Shown: one piece after another, positions 1 through 6,104 of the stretch
How positions within the stretch are numbered: position 1 is the first letter of the stretch
Layout: the number at the start of each line of letters is the position of its first letter
Assembly: GCA_027346925.1 (NCBI GenBank)
Contig: DAIERH010000073.1
Coordinates: forward strand, 1 to 9,874
Reading direction: 5' to 3'
Source of the DNA: Geobacter sp.
GTDB taxonomy: Bacteria; Desulfobacterota; Desulfuromonadia; Geobacterales; Pseudopelobacteraceae
Length of the DNA stretch: 9,874 nt
Made by a program: the position numbers and the translations under genes
Notes under the pieces: generated by a model
What the model was told of the DNA's origin: nothing
Database searches by the model: none
Seen by the model: the letters and a program-made list of their open reading frames with translations, nothing else

Positions 1-14
1 GGGACGATCAGGGA

Positions 15-290
15 CTACTTGGCAACGGTTTCCGCCAGTTTGGTCGCGATCTCTTTGTAGGGGTTGGCGAACAGGATGATCAGACAGACAACCAGGGCGT
101 AGATCGCCAGGGACTCGATCATGGCCAGACCGATCATCATGGTGGTCAGGATCTTGCCGGAAGCGCCGGGATTGCGGGAAACGCCTTCAACGGCGCTTTT
201 GACAGCCAGACCCTGGCCGATGCCGGTGCCCACGGTGCCCAGTGCCATGCCGATACCTGCCGCCAGAACGCACATCGTGAAAAAGCTCAT
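15..290 (-). CDS. atpE: ATP synthase Fo subunit c (proteolipid)
   Basis: Membrane subunit that oligomerises into the rotating c ring of F-type ATP synthase and carries the translocated ion. The 91-residue protein is a helical hairpin: helix 1 (about 6-31) has the family's glycine-rich pattern (G21, G23, G25, G27), a polar loop follows with R39-N40-P41, and helix 2 (about 51-76) holds the ion-binding carboxylate E59. Gln26, Ser60 and Tyr64 fall where sodium-binding c rings place ligands, although the residue after Ser60 is Leu rather than Thr, so the coupling ion is uncertain. The ATG is preceded by GGAG with about 8 bases of spacing. It is the last atp gene visible, 59 bases after atpB; only 14 bases follow its stop, so what comes next is unseen. 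The length is typical and identity is secure. Confidence 0.97.
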   Translation of the reverse strand: MSFFTMCVLAAGIGMALGTVGTGIGQGLAVKSAVEGVSRNPGASGKILTTMMIGLAMIESLAIYALVVCLIILFANPYKEIATKLAETVAK

Positions 291-319
291 CTTACTTCTC
301 CTCTCTTCTTTGGGTTGAT

Positions 320-338
320 ATCCTAAACAGTATAGGAT
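320..338 (-). repeat. Small inverted repeat between atpB and atpE
   Basis: ATCCTA (320-325) and TAGGAT (333-338) form a perfect 6-bp stem around a 7-base loop in the gap before atpE. No U-run follows in the direction of transcription, so it does not look like a terminator. It could be a processing or stability element setting the high atpE dose needed for the c ring, which is inference. The same bases partly match the GTATAC palindrome seen at the atp and nuo promoters (10 of 13). Confidence 0.35.
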
Positions 339-349
339 TTTAAATTTAG

Positions 350-1039
350 TTAGTGGGCCTCTTCGAGTGAGCCCTGGATATAGATCATTGCCAGCAGCAT
401 GAAGACGAAGGCCTGGATGAAGGAGACCAGGACCCCCATCAGCATCATCGGCAGCGGCACCAGGAAGGGGGCCAGGCCGAAAAAGATCATCAGAACCAGT
501 TCGTGGCCGTTCATGTTGCCGAAGAGACGCAGGGTGAGCGAAACCGGACGGCTCAGATGGCCGATGACCTCGATGAAGAACATGATCGGCGCCAACCAGG
601 CGATGGGACCCATGAAATGTTTCAGGTAGTGCAGGCCGTGATGCTTGATCCCCACCACATGCGTGGAGAAGAAGACGATGACGGCGCAGGCCGCAGTGGT
701 GTTGATGTTGGCGGTAGGGGGGAAGAAACCGGGTATCAGCCCGATCAGGTTGGATACCAGGATGAAGATGGCCAGGGTCGCCACCAGGGGGAAAAATGGG
801 CGGCCGTGTTCACCCATGGTCTCGACGATCATGTTCTCGATGCCGCCGATTACCACCTCCATGAAGTTCTGCAGGCCGCTGGGGATGGATTTGAGCGACT
901 TGGTGGCCAGCACGGAAAGTGCCAGCAGCAGCGCGATAACCAGCCACGTATAGGCGATGGCATCGGCGCTGGCCTCGTTGATGTGAAGCGGCTCAAGCAA
1001 TGCGCGGAAGAACTGCAGAAAGAGTAAGGGGTGAACCAT
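350..1039 (-). CDS. atpB: ATP synthase Fo subunit a
   Basis: Stator membrane subunit that provides the two ion half-channels against the c ring. I place the start at the ATG at 1039, giving 229 residues, because a perfect AGGAGG lies 8 bases upstream; a frame from 1066 would add nine unsupported residues. The protein has about five or six hydrophobic segments. The signature SLTLRLFGNMNGHEL (167-181) contains the essential arginine R171, equivalent to E. coli R210, and E180 sits near the E. coli E219 position. Near the C-terminus Q209-A-F (about 206-221) matches the conserved last helix with E. coli Q252. The gene starts 4 bases after the atpI stop, so translation is probably coupled. Identity is secure, and nothing suggests a broken gene. 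Confidence 0.97.
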   Translation of the reverse strand: MVHPLLFLQFFRALLEPLHINEASADAIAYTWLVIALLLALSVLATKSLKSIPSGLQNFMEVVIGGIENMIVETMGEHGRPFFPLVATLAIFILVSNLIGLIPGFFPPTANINTTAACAVIVFFSTHVVGIKHHGLHYLKHFMGPIAWLAPIMFFIEVIGHLSRPVSLTLRLFGNMNGHELVLMIFFGLAPFLVPLPMMLMGVLVSFIQAFVFMLLAMIYIQGSLEEAH

Positions 1040-1043
1040 GGAG

Positions 1044-1427
1044 CTAACCTCCTGTGCGCAGGGCACGATATAGTGAAAGTGCGATTATGTTGGCAACTAT
1101 GACCGACAGCCCCACCAGCAGGCCAGTCAGCGAGAACCACCCGGATGTTATGATCACGTAGAGGATCAGGCCGGTAACGGTGATTCGGGCGATGAAGCGC
1201 ATCTGGGCATACAGGTTCGGTTTCGGGGGAAGCAGGCCGAGTATCCGCTGGAGGACGTTGTGCATCCAGATGAAGTTGACCATGGCAATGATGCCGCCCG
1301 CCAGGATGCCCAAGCCGATCTTTAGCGAGAAAAGGGCGTATCCGGCCAGGGTAAGGATAGCCAGCAGTCCCAGGCTCCCTTTTATGATGACGCCGAAGAG
1401 GTTATCCTCTGTGATCCGTGTCATCAT
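1044..1427 (-). CDS. atpI: ATP synthase protein I (AtpI family)
   Basis: Small integral membrane protein of the AtpI family, the accessory gene often found ahead of atpB; family members are linked to c-ring assembly and magnesium handling, but the exact role is unsettled. From the ATG at 1427 it is 127 residues with four hydrophobic helices, at about 10-32, 35-55, 75-95 and 98-120, and basic loops between them. Start choice: the open frame extends back to a TTG at 1451, but GGGAG lies 10 bases before the 1427 ATG; a second ATG follows immediately at 1424. The gene overlaps the end of atpZ by 26 bases and stops 4 bases before atpB. Sequence conservation in this family is weak, so assignment rests on length, helix pattern and position. 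Confidence 0.8.
   Translation of the reverse strand: MMTRITEDNLFGVIIKGSLGLLAILTLAGYALFSLKIGLGILAGGIIAMVNFIWMHNVLQRILGLLPPKPNLYAQMRFIARITVTGLILYVIITSGWFSLTGLLVGLSVIVANIIALSLYRALRTGG
1048..1053 (-). promoter_or_regulatory. Ribosome binding site deciding the atpB start
   Basis: AGGAGG on the minus strand, 8 bases before the ATG at 1039 and just inside the 3' end of atpI. It fixes atpB at 229 residues rather than the 238-residue frame from 1066. Confidence 0.85.
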
Positions 1428-1653
1428 CCTTGTGGATCTCCCTGCCAGCAATCACGTAGATATTCTTGAAGCCGGCGGCGATGCCGATAAACAGAAAGAT
1501 ATAAAAGAACCAGGGTTTCGTGCCGAACCAGCGGTCCAGGGTCAGGCCGAACCACACGCCGATCCCGATGGCCAGTACAACCGAAATGCCCATGCTGGAG
1601 ACCATGGCCAAACTGCGCAGCAGATCCTTCTTGTCACGGTCCATGGGAACCAC
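1402..1653 (-). CDS. atpZ: AtpZ/AtpQ-type ATP synthase accessory membrane protein
   Basis: An 83-residue two-helix membrane protein of the family named ATPase gene 1 or AtpZ, found at the head of Fo operons. Helix 1 (about 14-36) ends in a GVWFGLTLDRWFG-type segment, a short loop with K46-P47 follows, and helix 2 (about 47-69) has the family-like GIAAGFKNIY pattern. The tail is charged (HKDDDTDHRG). Some family members are proposed with AtpI to act in magnesium or calcium transport for the synthase; this is family knowledge, not shown here. The start is uncertain: a GTG at 1653 has GGAAG about 8 bases upstream, while an in-frame ATG at 1644 has only GGTGG close by. It is the first gene of the atp operon and overlaps atpI. 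Confidence 0.85.
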   Translation of the reverse strand: MVPMDRDKKDLLRSLAMVSSMGISVVLAIGIGVWFGLTLDRWFGTKPWFFYIFLFIGIAAGFKNIYVIAGREIHKDDDTDHRG

Positions 1654-1682
1654 CGAGTACTTCCAATACGAAACCTGTCTCG

Positions 1683-1709
1683 TTTATCATGATTGCAGGT
1701 GCCTGTCAA
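1683..1709 (-). promoter_or_regulatory. Candidate sigma-70 promoter of the atpZIBE operon
   Basis: On the minus strand a perfect TTGACA (1709-1704) is followed after 15 bases by GATAAA (1688-1683), four of six matches to TATAAT. A 17-base spacing gives TAAACG, which is weaker. Transcription would start near 1676, about 20 bases before atpZ. The -35 box is strong and the -10 only fair. Confidence 0.55.
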
Positions 1710-1718
1710 ATGAAAATG

Positions 1719-1731
1719 GTATACGGTATAC
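1719..1731. promoter_or_regulatory. GTATAC-G-GTATAC palindrome upstream of the atp promoter
   Basis: Two GTATAC hexamers separated by one base form a 13-bp palindromic site, 9 bases upstream of the atp TTGACA box. The same arrangement occurs at the nuoA promoter (3431-3443), suggesting one regulator of both operons. Here the site centre lies near -49 of the predicted start, which fits an activator or an upstream-bound repressor. The regulator cannot be named from the sequence. Confidence 0.6.
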
Positions 1732-1854
1732 ACAAAAAACCAATCCATGGCGCAAAAACCTGTTTAACGAATCAATCGGCAATTATGGTTTGTTGCGGGC
1801 TTTAAGGTGTTGGCGGAATGATTAACAGAAACAGTCAGGGCTGTTCGAAAACTC

Positions 1855-1881
1855 GAAACGCCCCAAGCAGTGGGGCGTTTC
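1855..1881 (-). terminator. Intrinsic terminator after hemL
   Basis: GAAACGCCCCA (1855-1865) and TGGGGCGTTTC (1871-1881) form a perfect 11-bp, GC-rich stem with a 5-base loop, 50 bases past the hemL stop. Because the stem ends in AAA/TTT on both sides, each strand has a short U-run, and on the minus strand GAGTTTT follows. It would separate hemL from the atp promoter downstream. Confidence 0.8.
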
Positions 1882-1931
1882 ATGAGTCAGGACAAAATTG
1901 GAATCAAGGGGGGTAAGGCTTTGACCCAACC

Positions 1932-3218
1932 CTACGCGATCAGCTTGAAACACCTGGCTGCCGCGGCAATGGTCTTTTCGATGTCGGCATCCGTATGGGC
2001 GGCCGAGACAAAGGCGGTCTCGAACTGGGACGGCGCCAGGTAGACCCCCTCGTTCAGCATGGCCAGGAAATATCTGGCAAAGGCCTTGGTGTCGCAGGCC
2101 GCCGCGGTTGGCCAGTCGTGGACCTCGCCCTTGGTGAAGAAGGCACAGAACATGCTGCCGACGCGGGTGGAGTAGATCGGATAACCGGCTGTCCTGGCCG
2201 CTTGGGCTATCCCTTCTGCCACTTGGCGGCTCTTTTCCTCCAACTGGGCGTAGAACCCCGGCTGTTTCAAGAGCTTGAGAGTCTCGATACCCGCGGTCAT
2301 GGCCAAGGGGTTGCCCGAGAGAGTACCGGCTTGGTAGACGCCGCCCGAGGGGGAGAGCTTTTCCATGATCTCGCGTTTGCCGCCGAAGGCGCCCACCGGC
2401 AAACCGCCGCCGATGATCTTGCCCAGGGTGGTCATGTCGGGGGTGACGCCGTACAACTCCTGGGCACCGCCGTAGGCCACGCGGAAGCCGGACATGACCT
2501 CATCGAAGATCAGCACGATCCCCTCTTTGGTGCAGATATCCCGCAGTCCCTCCAGGAAGCCTTCCCGGGGGGGGACGGTGCCCATGTTGCCGGCCACCGG
2601 TTCCACGATGATGCAGGCGATGGCACCTTTGTTTTCCGCGACCAGCGTATTCACGGACTCAAGGGAGTTGTATTCCGCGGTCAGGGTGTGCTTGGCAAAA
2701 TCGGCCGGTACACCGGGGGAGTCGGGAACCCCGAAGGTGGCGGCGCCGGAGCCGGCCTTGACCAGCAGGGCGTCGGCATGGCCGTGGTAGCAGCCGGAGA
2801 ACTTGAGTATCTTGTCGCGACCGGTGTAGCCGCGAGCCAAGCGGATGGCGCTCATGGTAGCCTCGGTGCCGGAGCTGACCATGCGGACCATCTCGATGGA
2901 GGGGACCGCATCGATAACCATGGATGCCAGGATGATCTCCAGTTCCGTGGGCGCGCCGAAGCTGGCGCCGTTCTCCATGGCCCTTTTAACCGCCTCGATG
3001 ACCTGGGGATGACAGTGTCCCACGATCATCGGACCCCAGGAACCGACATAATCGACAAAGCTGTTGCCGTCCTCGTCGATAATTCTGCATCCGGCGGCCT
3101 TTCTGACGAAGAGCGGGTCGGCGCCCACGGATTTGAATGCCCTGACCGGGCTGTTGACGCCGCCGGGGATGAATATCTTGGCTTGTTGAAAAAGTGCGCT
3201 GGAACGCTCGTGATTCAT
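1932..3218 (-). CDS. hemL: Glutamate-1-semialdehyde 2,1-aminomutase
   Basis: PLP-dependent cytoplasmic enzyme that converts glutamate-1-semialdehyde to 5-aminolevulinate, the last step of the C5 route to haem, corrinoids and sirohaem. At 428 residues it is full length. Visible motifs: PGGVNSPVRAF near the N-terminus (18-28), the cofactor-phosphate loop SSGTEA (115-120), the YHGH segment (144-147), the cofactor-ring aspartate in IFDEVMSGFR (D239), the Schiff-base lysine K267 in TLGKIIGGGLPVGAFGG, and the GTLSGNP motif (298-304). The ATG is preceded by GAGGACAGGA. It has its own extended -10 promoter and its own terminator, so it is probably transcribed alone, between the atp and nuo operons. 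Other class-III aminotransferases share the fold, but the full set of GSAM motifs makes the call firm. Confidence 0.97.
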   Translation of the reverse strand: MNHERSSALFQQAKIFIPGGVNSPVRAFKSVGADPLFVRKAAGCRIIDEDGNSFVDYVGSWGPMIVGHCHPQVIEAVKRAMENGASFGAPTELEIILASMVIDAVPSIEMVRMVSSGTEATMSAIRLARGYTGRDKILKFSGCYHGHADALLVKAGSGAATFGVPDSPGVPADFAKHTLTAEYNSLESVNTLVAENKGAIACIIVEPVAGNMGTVPPREGFLEGLRDICTKEGIVLIFDEVMSGFRVAYGGAQELYGVTPDMTTLGKIIGGGLPVGAFGGKREIMEKLSPSGGVYQAGTLSGNPLAMTAGIETLKLLKQPGFYAQLEEKSRQVAEGIAQAARTAGYPIYSTRVGSMFCAFFTKGEVHDWPTAAACDTKAFARYFLAMLNEGVYLAPSQFETAFVSAAHTDADIEKTIAAAARCFKLIA

Positions 3219-3256
3219 GGTCCTGTCCTCGAAGTGGATTTGGATGTTTTGCGTAA

Positions 3257-3265
3257 ATTATACCA
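3257..3265 (-). promoter_or_regulatory. Extended -10 promoter of hemL
   Basis: The minus strand reads TGGTATAAT, a perfect TATAAT with the TGn extension, about 40 bases before the hemL ATG. No good -35 box is present at 16-18 bases, which extended -10 promoters can tolerate. A TTGACA at 3303-3298 is too far away to serve this box. Confidence 0.65.
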
Positions 3266-3279
3266 ACTTTTCTTAGTTA

Positions 3280-3292
3280 GCATACAGTCTGC
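3280..3292. promoter_or_regulatory. Degenerate GTATAC-type palindrome near the hemL promoter
   Basis: GCATAC-A-GTCTGC matches the atp/nuo palindrome at 10 of 13 positions and is itself nearly symmetric. It covers the -35 region of the hemL extended -10 promoter. A 3-mismatch hit is expected about once per 10 kb by chance, so this is weak evidence taken alone. Confidence 0.3.
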
Positions 3293-3313
3293 AACCATGT
3301 CAAGGCTATCGCG

Positions 3314-3333
3314 TTAAATTTATTTTAAATTTA
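3314..3333. repeat. Two TTAAATTTA repeats one helical turn apart
   Basis: TTAAATTTA occurs at 3314-3322 and 3325-3333, an 11-base period, and each copy contains the palindrome TAAATTTA. The pair lies in the hemL-nuoA divergent region, about 60-75 bases upstream of the nuoA -35 box. It may be bent AT-rich DNA or a weak operator; no function is assigned. Confidence 0.35.
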
Positions 3334-3390
3334 ATGGGTTGTGAAAGGCGGGGCTGATTTTTGTCCTGCCAAAAAAAACGGAAAAACTGC

Positions 3391-3419
3391 TTGACAAAGA
3401 AATCCAAATAACCTATTTT
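3391..3419 (+). promoter_or_regulatory. Sigma-70 promoter of the nuo operon
   Basis: Perfect TTGACA (3391-3396), a 17-base spacer, then TATTTT (3414-3419), four of six to TATAAT. The start would be near 3426, giving an untranslated leader of about 43 bases before nuoA. The stretch upstream is A-rich. Confidence 0.75.
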
Positions 3420-3430
3420 CAACCCGTTTT

Positions 3431-3450
3431 GTATACAGTATACCGAATAC
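3431..3450. promoter_or_regulatory. Triple half-site operator in the nuo leader
   Basis: GTATAC (3431-3436), GTATAC (3438-3443) and GAATAC (3445-3450) lie at an exact 7-base period, just downstream of the predicted start of transcription. The first two form the same 13-bp palindrome as at the atp promoter. A protein bound here would block early transcription, so repression is the simplest reading. Confidence 0.6.
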
Positions 3451-3468
3451 AGTGAGGAGGCTTTTTAC

Positions 3469-3825
3469 ATGCTTGGTGCATACTTACCCATACTTCTCCT
3501 GGTCATTGTGGCGTTTCTGTTCGGGATGGTCTCGCTCGTCCTGTCCTCGCTCATCGGCCAGAAAAAGATTACCCCCCTCAAGCTGTCTCCGTACGAGAGC
3601 GGCTGCAAGCCGGTCGGAACGGCGCGCGAGCGCTTCTCCATCAAGTTTTACCTGATCGCCATGCTGTTTATCCTGTTCGACATCGAGGCCGTGTTCCTGT
3701 ATCCCTGGGCCATTCTCTATAAGAAACTCGGCGTGTTCGGCCTGGTTGAGATGGGGGTCTTCGTCGTTATCCTCTTTGTCGGTTACATCTATGTCTGGAA
3801 AAAAGGAGCACTGGAATGGGAGTAG
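3469..3825 (+). CDS. nuoA: NADH-quinone oxidoreductase subunit A
   Basis: Small membrane subunit of complex I (ND3 homologue) at the junction of the peripheral and membrane arms. At 118 residues it has three hydrophobic helices (about 5-29, 60-80 and 88-110). The loop between helices 1 and 2 has the conserved YESGCKP (42-48) with Cys46, matching the ND3 loop cysteine. The second helix contains FILFDIEAVFLYPWA with the conserved acidic residues D71 and E73. The ATG follows GAGGAGG with 8 bases of spacing, a very strong site. It is the first gene of the operon and overlaps nuoB by 10 bases. The product is intact and typical. Confidence 0.97.
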   Translation: MLGAYLPILLLVIVAFLFGMVSLVLSSLIGQKKITPLKLSPYESGCKPVGTARERFSIKFYLIAMLFILFDIEAVFLYPWAILYKKLGVFGLVEMGVFVVILFVGYIYVWKKGALEWE

Positions 3826-4331
3826 ATAATCCGCTTGGCGACAACATCATAACCACATCGCTTGACAAGCTTGTCAACTGGTCCAGAAAATCCTCCATCT
3901 GGCCGATGACCTTCGGTCTGGCATGTTGCGCCATCGAGATGATGGTTACCGGCGCCTCGCACCACGACCTTGATCGCTTCGGCATCATATTCCGCGCCTC
4001 TCCCCGGCAGTCCGACTGCATCATTATTGCCGGCACGGTCACCAAGAAGATGCTGCCGGTTATCCAGACGGTCTATGAGCAGATGCCCGAGCCCAAGTGG
4101 GTTATCGCCATGGGCGCCTGCGCCTGTTCGGGCGGTATCTTCGATACCTACAGCGTGGTGCAGGGGATCGACGAGGCGCTCCCGGTTGATGTCTATATCC
4201 CCGGCTGCCCTCCGCGCCCCGAGGCGCTCCTGTATGGCATCATGAAACTGCAGGACAAGATCATGAACGAAAAGAACTCCTTTGGCTCCGCCATTGGCTT
4301 CGGCGACAGGATCGAGCCGGCGGCCGCCTGA
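3816..4331 (+). CDS. nuoB: NADH-quinone oxidoreductase subunit B
   Basis: Q-module subunit of complex I (PSST homologue) that binds the terminal [4Fe-4S] cluster N2 and hands electrons to quinone. Of 171 residues, the tandem cysteines C37-C38 in FGLACCAIEMM, C102 in GACACSGG and C131 in PGCPPRPEALL give the full ligand set; C104 is an extra cysteine where many homologues have serine. The segment TVTKKMLPVIQTVYEQMPEP is also typical. The ATG lies inside the end of nuoA, with GGAG 8 bases upstream in the nuoA coding region, so the two are probably translationally coupled. A 53-base gap precedes nuoC. Confidence 0.97.
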   Translation: MGVDNPLGDNIITTSLDKLVNWSRKSSIWPMTFGLACCAIEMMVTGASHHDLDRFGIIFRASPRQSDCIIIAGTVTKKMLPVIQTVYEQMPEPKWVIAMGACACSGGIFDTYSVVQGIDEALPVDVYIPGCPPRPEALLYGIMKLQDKIMNEKNSFGSAIGFGDRIEPAAA

Positions 4332-4370
4332 TACGCCGAAGAATACGTAAATACTATCAAATCCCAGAAA

Positions 4371-4375
4371 AAGGG
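4371..4375 (+). promoter_or_regulatory. Ribosome binding site deciding the nuoC start
   Basis: AAGGG inside an A-rich run, 9 bases before the ATG at 4385. It makes the TTG at 4376, which would directly abut it, an unlikely start. Confidence 0.6.
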
Positions 4376-4384
4376 TTGGATGCC

Positions 4385-4873
4385 ATGCCTGAGAACAATC
4401 GTGCGGTAATCAAGCTGAAAGAAAAATTCGCTGCCTCCATTGTCGAAGTTGCCGAGTTTCGGGGCGACGTGACGGTAACGGTCAAAAAGGAAGACCTGCT
4501 GGCTGTCCTTTCCTTCCTGAAACAATCCCTTCAGTACAATCTGCTCACCGATGTGACCGCGGTCGACTATCTGGGCAAGAAGGCGGACCGCTTCATGATG
4601 GTGTACCAGCTCTGCTCCATTCCCAACAAGGATCGCCTGCGCATCAAGGCGGCTGTTTCCGAAGGGGACTGCCGCGTCCAGAGCACCACACAGGTCTGGG
4701 CAACGGCCAACTGGTTGGAGCGTGAGGTGTACGACCTGTTCGGCATCAGCTTCGACAATCACCCCGACCTGCGTCGCATCCTGATGACGCCCGAATGGGA
4801 AGGTCACCCCCTGCGCAAGGATTACCCGCTCCAGGGGCCTGACCGTGAACCCTACAAGGGACGACTGTCGTAA
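4385..4873 (+). CDS. nuoC: NADH-quinone oxidoreductase subunit C
   Basis: Peripheral Q-module subunit (30-kDa homologue) that packs against NuoD and carries no cofactor. From the ATG at 4385 it is 162 residues; a frame opening at the TTG at 4376 would add three. The family signature occupies about 111-147: LEREVYDLFGISFDNHPDL, then RRILMTPEWEGHPLRKDYPL. The N-terminal half is the usual alpha/beta domain, with a short TDVTAVDYLG segment at 55-64. It is encoded separately from NuoD, unlike the fused NuoCD of E. coli. A 44-base gap separates it from nuoD. An out-of-frame ATG at 4380 opens only a nine-codon frame and is ignored. Confidence 0.96.
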   Translation: MPENNRAVIKLKEKFAASIVEVAEFRGDVTVTVKKEDLLAVLSFLKQSLQYNLLTDVTAVDYLGKKADRFMMVYQLCSIPNKDRLRIKAAVSEGDCRVQSTTQVWATANWLEREVYDLFGISFDNHPDLRRILMTPEWEGHPLRKDYPLQGPDREPYKGRLS

Positions 4874-4917
4874 GTGTACCCACTTAACTTCGTATCTCGA
4901 TTACAGAAGAGGCGATA

Positions 4918-6090
4918 ATGGCAACTACGGAAAAAATGACACTGAACATGGGGCCGCAGCACCCCAGTACCCACGGGGTTTTGAGACTTGTGCTCGAGTT
5001 GGATGGAGAGGTGATCACCAAGATCACGCCTGACATCGGCTACCTGCATCGCGGTGTGGAGAAGCTCTCCGAGCACCGCACCTACCACCAGACCCTGCCG
5101 CTGACCGACCGCCTCGATTACCTGGCGCCCATGAGCAACAACCTGGGCTATATCCTGACAGTGGAAAAGCTGCTGGGCATACAGGTTCCCGAGCGCGCCC
5201 AGACCATACGCATCATCATGGCCGAGATGGCCCGCCTCCAGTCGCACCTGGTCTGGCTTGCCTGCCATGCCCTTGATATCGGCGCAATGACGGTTTTCCT
5301 CTACTGCTTCCGCGAACGCGAAGTCGTCATGGAAACCTACGAATTGATCTCCGGCGCCCGCATGACCTCAAACTACTTTCGTGCCGGCGGGCTTTCCCAG
5401 GATGTACCGCCCGAGTTCGAGAAAAAGGTGCGTGACTTCGTCGAATCCATGCCAGCCAATATCGATACCTACGAAGGGCTTTTGACCACCAACCCGATCT
5501 GGCGCAAGCGTACCATCGGCAATGGCGTGATCTCGGCCGAGGACGCCATCGATATCGGTATCACCGGGCCGGCCCTGCGCGGTTCCGGAGTCGATTGGGA
5601 CCTGCGGCGCGATATCCCCTATGCCGGGTATGAGAACTATGCTTTTGAAGTCCCCGTGGGAGAGAACTGCGATACCTACGACCGTTACAAGGTTCGTCTG
5701 GTTGAGATGCGCGAGTCGTGCAAAATCATCAGCCAGGCCCTGGACAGGCTCAAGCCCGGCCCGGTATTGGCCGACGAGCCCCAGATCTGTTATCCGCCCA
5801 AGGAAAACGTCTATAACTCCATCGAAGGTTTGATCCACCACTTCAAGATTGCCTCCGAAGGGTACCCGGTTCCGGAAGGCGAGGTCTATCAGGGGGTTGA
5901 GGCACCCAAGGGTGAATTGGGGTACTACATGGTCAGCGATGGCAGTTCCAAACCGTATCGCATGAGGGTCCGGCCGCCGTCATTCGTGAACCTTCAGGCA
6001 ATCGAAAAGATGTGTCTGGGAAGTATGATCGCGGACCTGGTAGCGGTTATCGGAACGCTGGACATCGTCCTCGGTGAAATTGACAGATAA
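4918..6090 (+). CDS. nuoD: NADH-quinone oxidoreductase subunit D
   Basis: The 49-kDa homologue, related to the large subunit of [NiFe] hydrogenases, which forms the quinone pocket with NuoB. It has 390 residues. The N-terminus carries NMGPQHPSTHGVLRLVLELD, with the pocket loop histidines H15 and H19, then PDIGYLHRGVEKL (38-50) and DRLDYLAPM with Y68, the position of the quinone-contacting tyrosine. The C-terminus ends in DIVLGEIDR as usual. The nickel-binding cysteines of hydrogenases are absent, as expected for complex I. The start ATG has AAGAGG 5 bases upstream. It is a full-length, standard member. Confidence 0.97.
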   Translation: MATTEKMTLNMGPQHPSTHGVLRLVLELDGEVITKITPDIGYLHRGVEKLSEHRTYHQTLPLTDRLDYLAPMSNNLGYILTVEKLLGIQVPERAQTIRIIMAEMARLQSHLVWLACHALDIGAMTVFLYCFREREVVMETYELISGARMTSNYFRAGGLSQDVPPEFEKKVRDFVESMPANIDTYEGLLTTNPIWRKRTIGNGVISAEDAIDIGITGPALRGSGVDWDLRRDIPYAGYENYAFEVPVGENCDTYDRYKVRLVEMRESCKIISQALDRLKPGPVLADEPQICYPPKENVYNSIEGLIHHFKIASEGYPVPEGEVYQGVEAPKGELGYYMVSDGSSKPYRMRVRPPSFVNLQAIEKMCLGSMIADLVAVIGTLDIVLGEIDR

Positions 6091-6104
6091 CTCCCGAACG
6101 ATTC

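Larger units (their letters stand above)
1654..1931. other. Intergenic region between hemL and the atp operon
   Basis: A gap of 278 bases. It holds the hemL terminator hairpin (1855-1881), the GTATAC palindrome (1719-1731) and the candidate atp promoter (1683-1709). I see no convincing small gene in it; the open frames that cross it lack ribosome binding sites. Bases 1732-1854 contain nothing I can assign. Confidence 0.7.

Noticed and set aside
503..1027. Plus-strand frame of 174 codons opposite atpB
   Set aside because: Low-complexity, highly charged translation antisense to a membrane protein gene; a shadow.
1520..1825. Plus-strand frame running from atpZ into the 1654-1931 gap
   Set aside because: Mostly antisense to atpZ, with no ribosome binding site, and it crosses the atp promoter region.
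3298..3303. TTGACA on the minus strand as a hemL -35 box
   Set aside because: It is over 30 bases from the perfect extended -10 (TGGTATAAT), and at 16-18 bases only poor -10 words occur, so it is probably chance.
1995..3317. Plus-strand open frame of 440 codons opposite hemL
   Set aside because: It is antisense to a full-length, motif-complete hemL, is rich in Gly, Asp and His as expected from reversed GC-rich codons, and resembles no family I know. Long antisense frames are common in GC-rich genes.
4380..4409. Nine-codon frame from an ATG at 4380 overlapping the nuoC start
   Set aside because: Out of frame with nuoC, only 4 bases from the AAGGG, and it encodes nothing recognisable; possible leader function is not supported.
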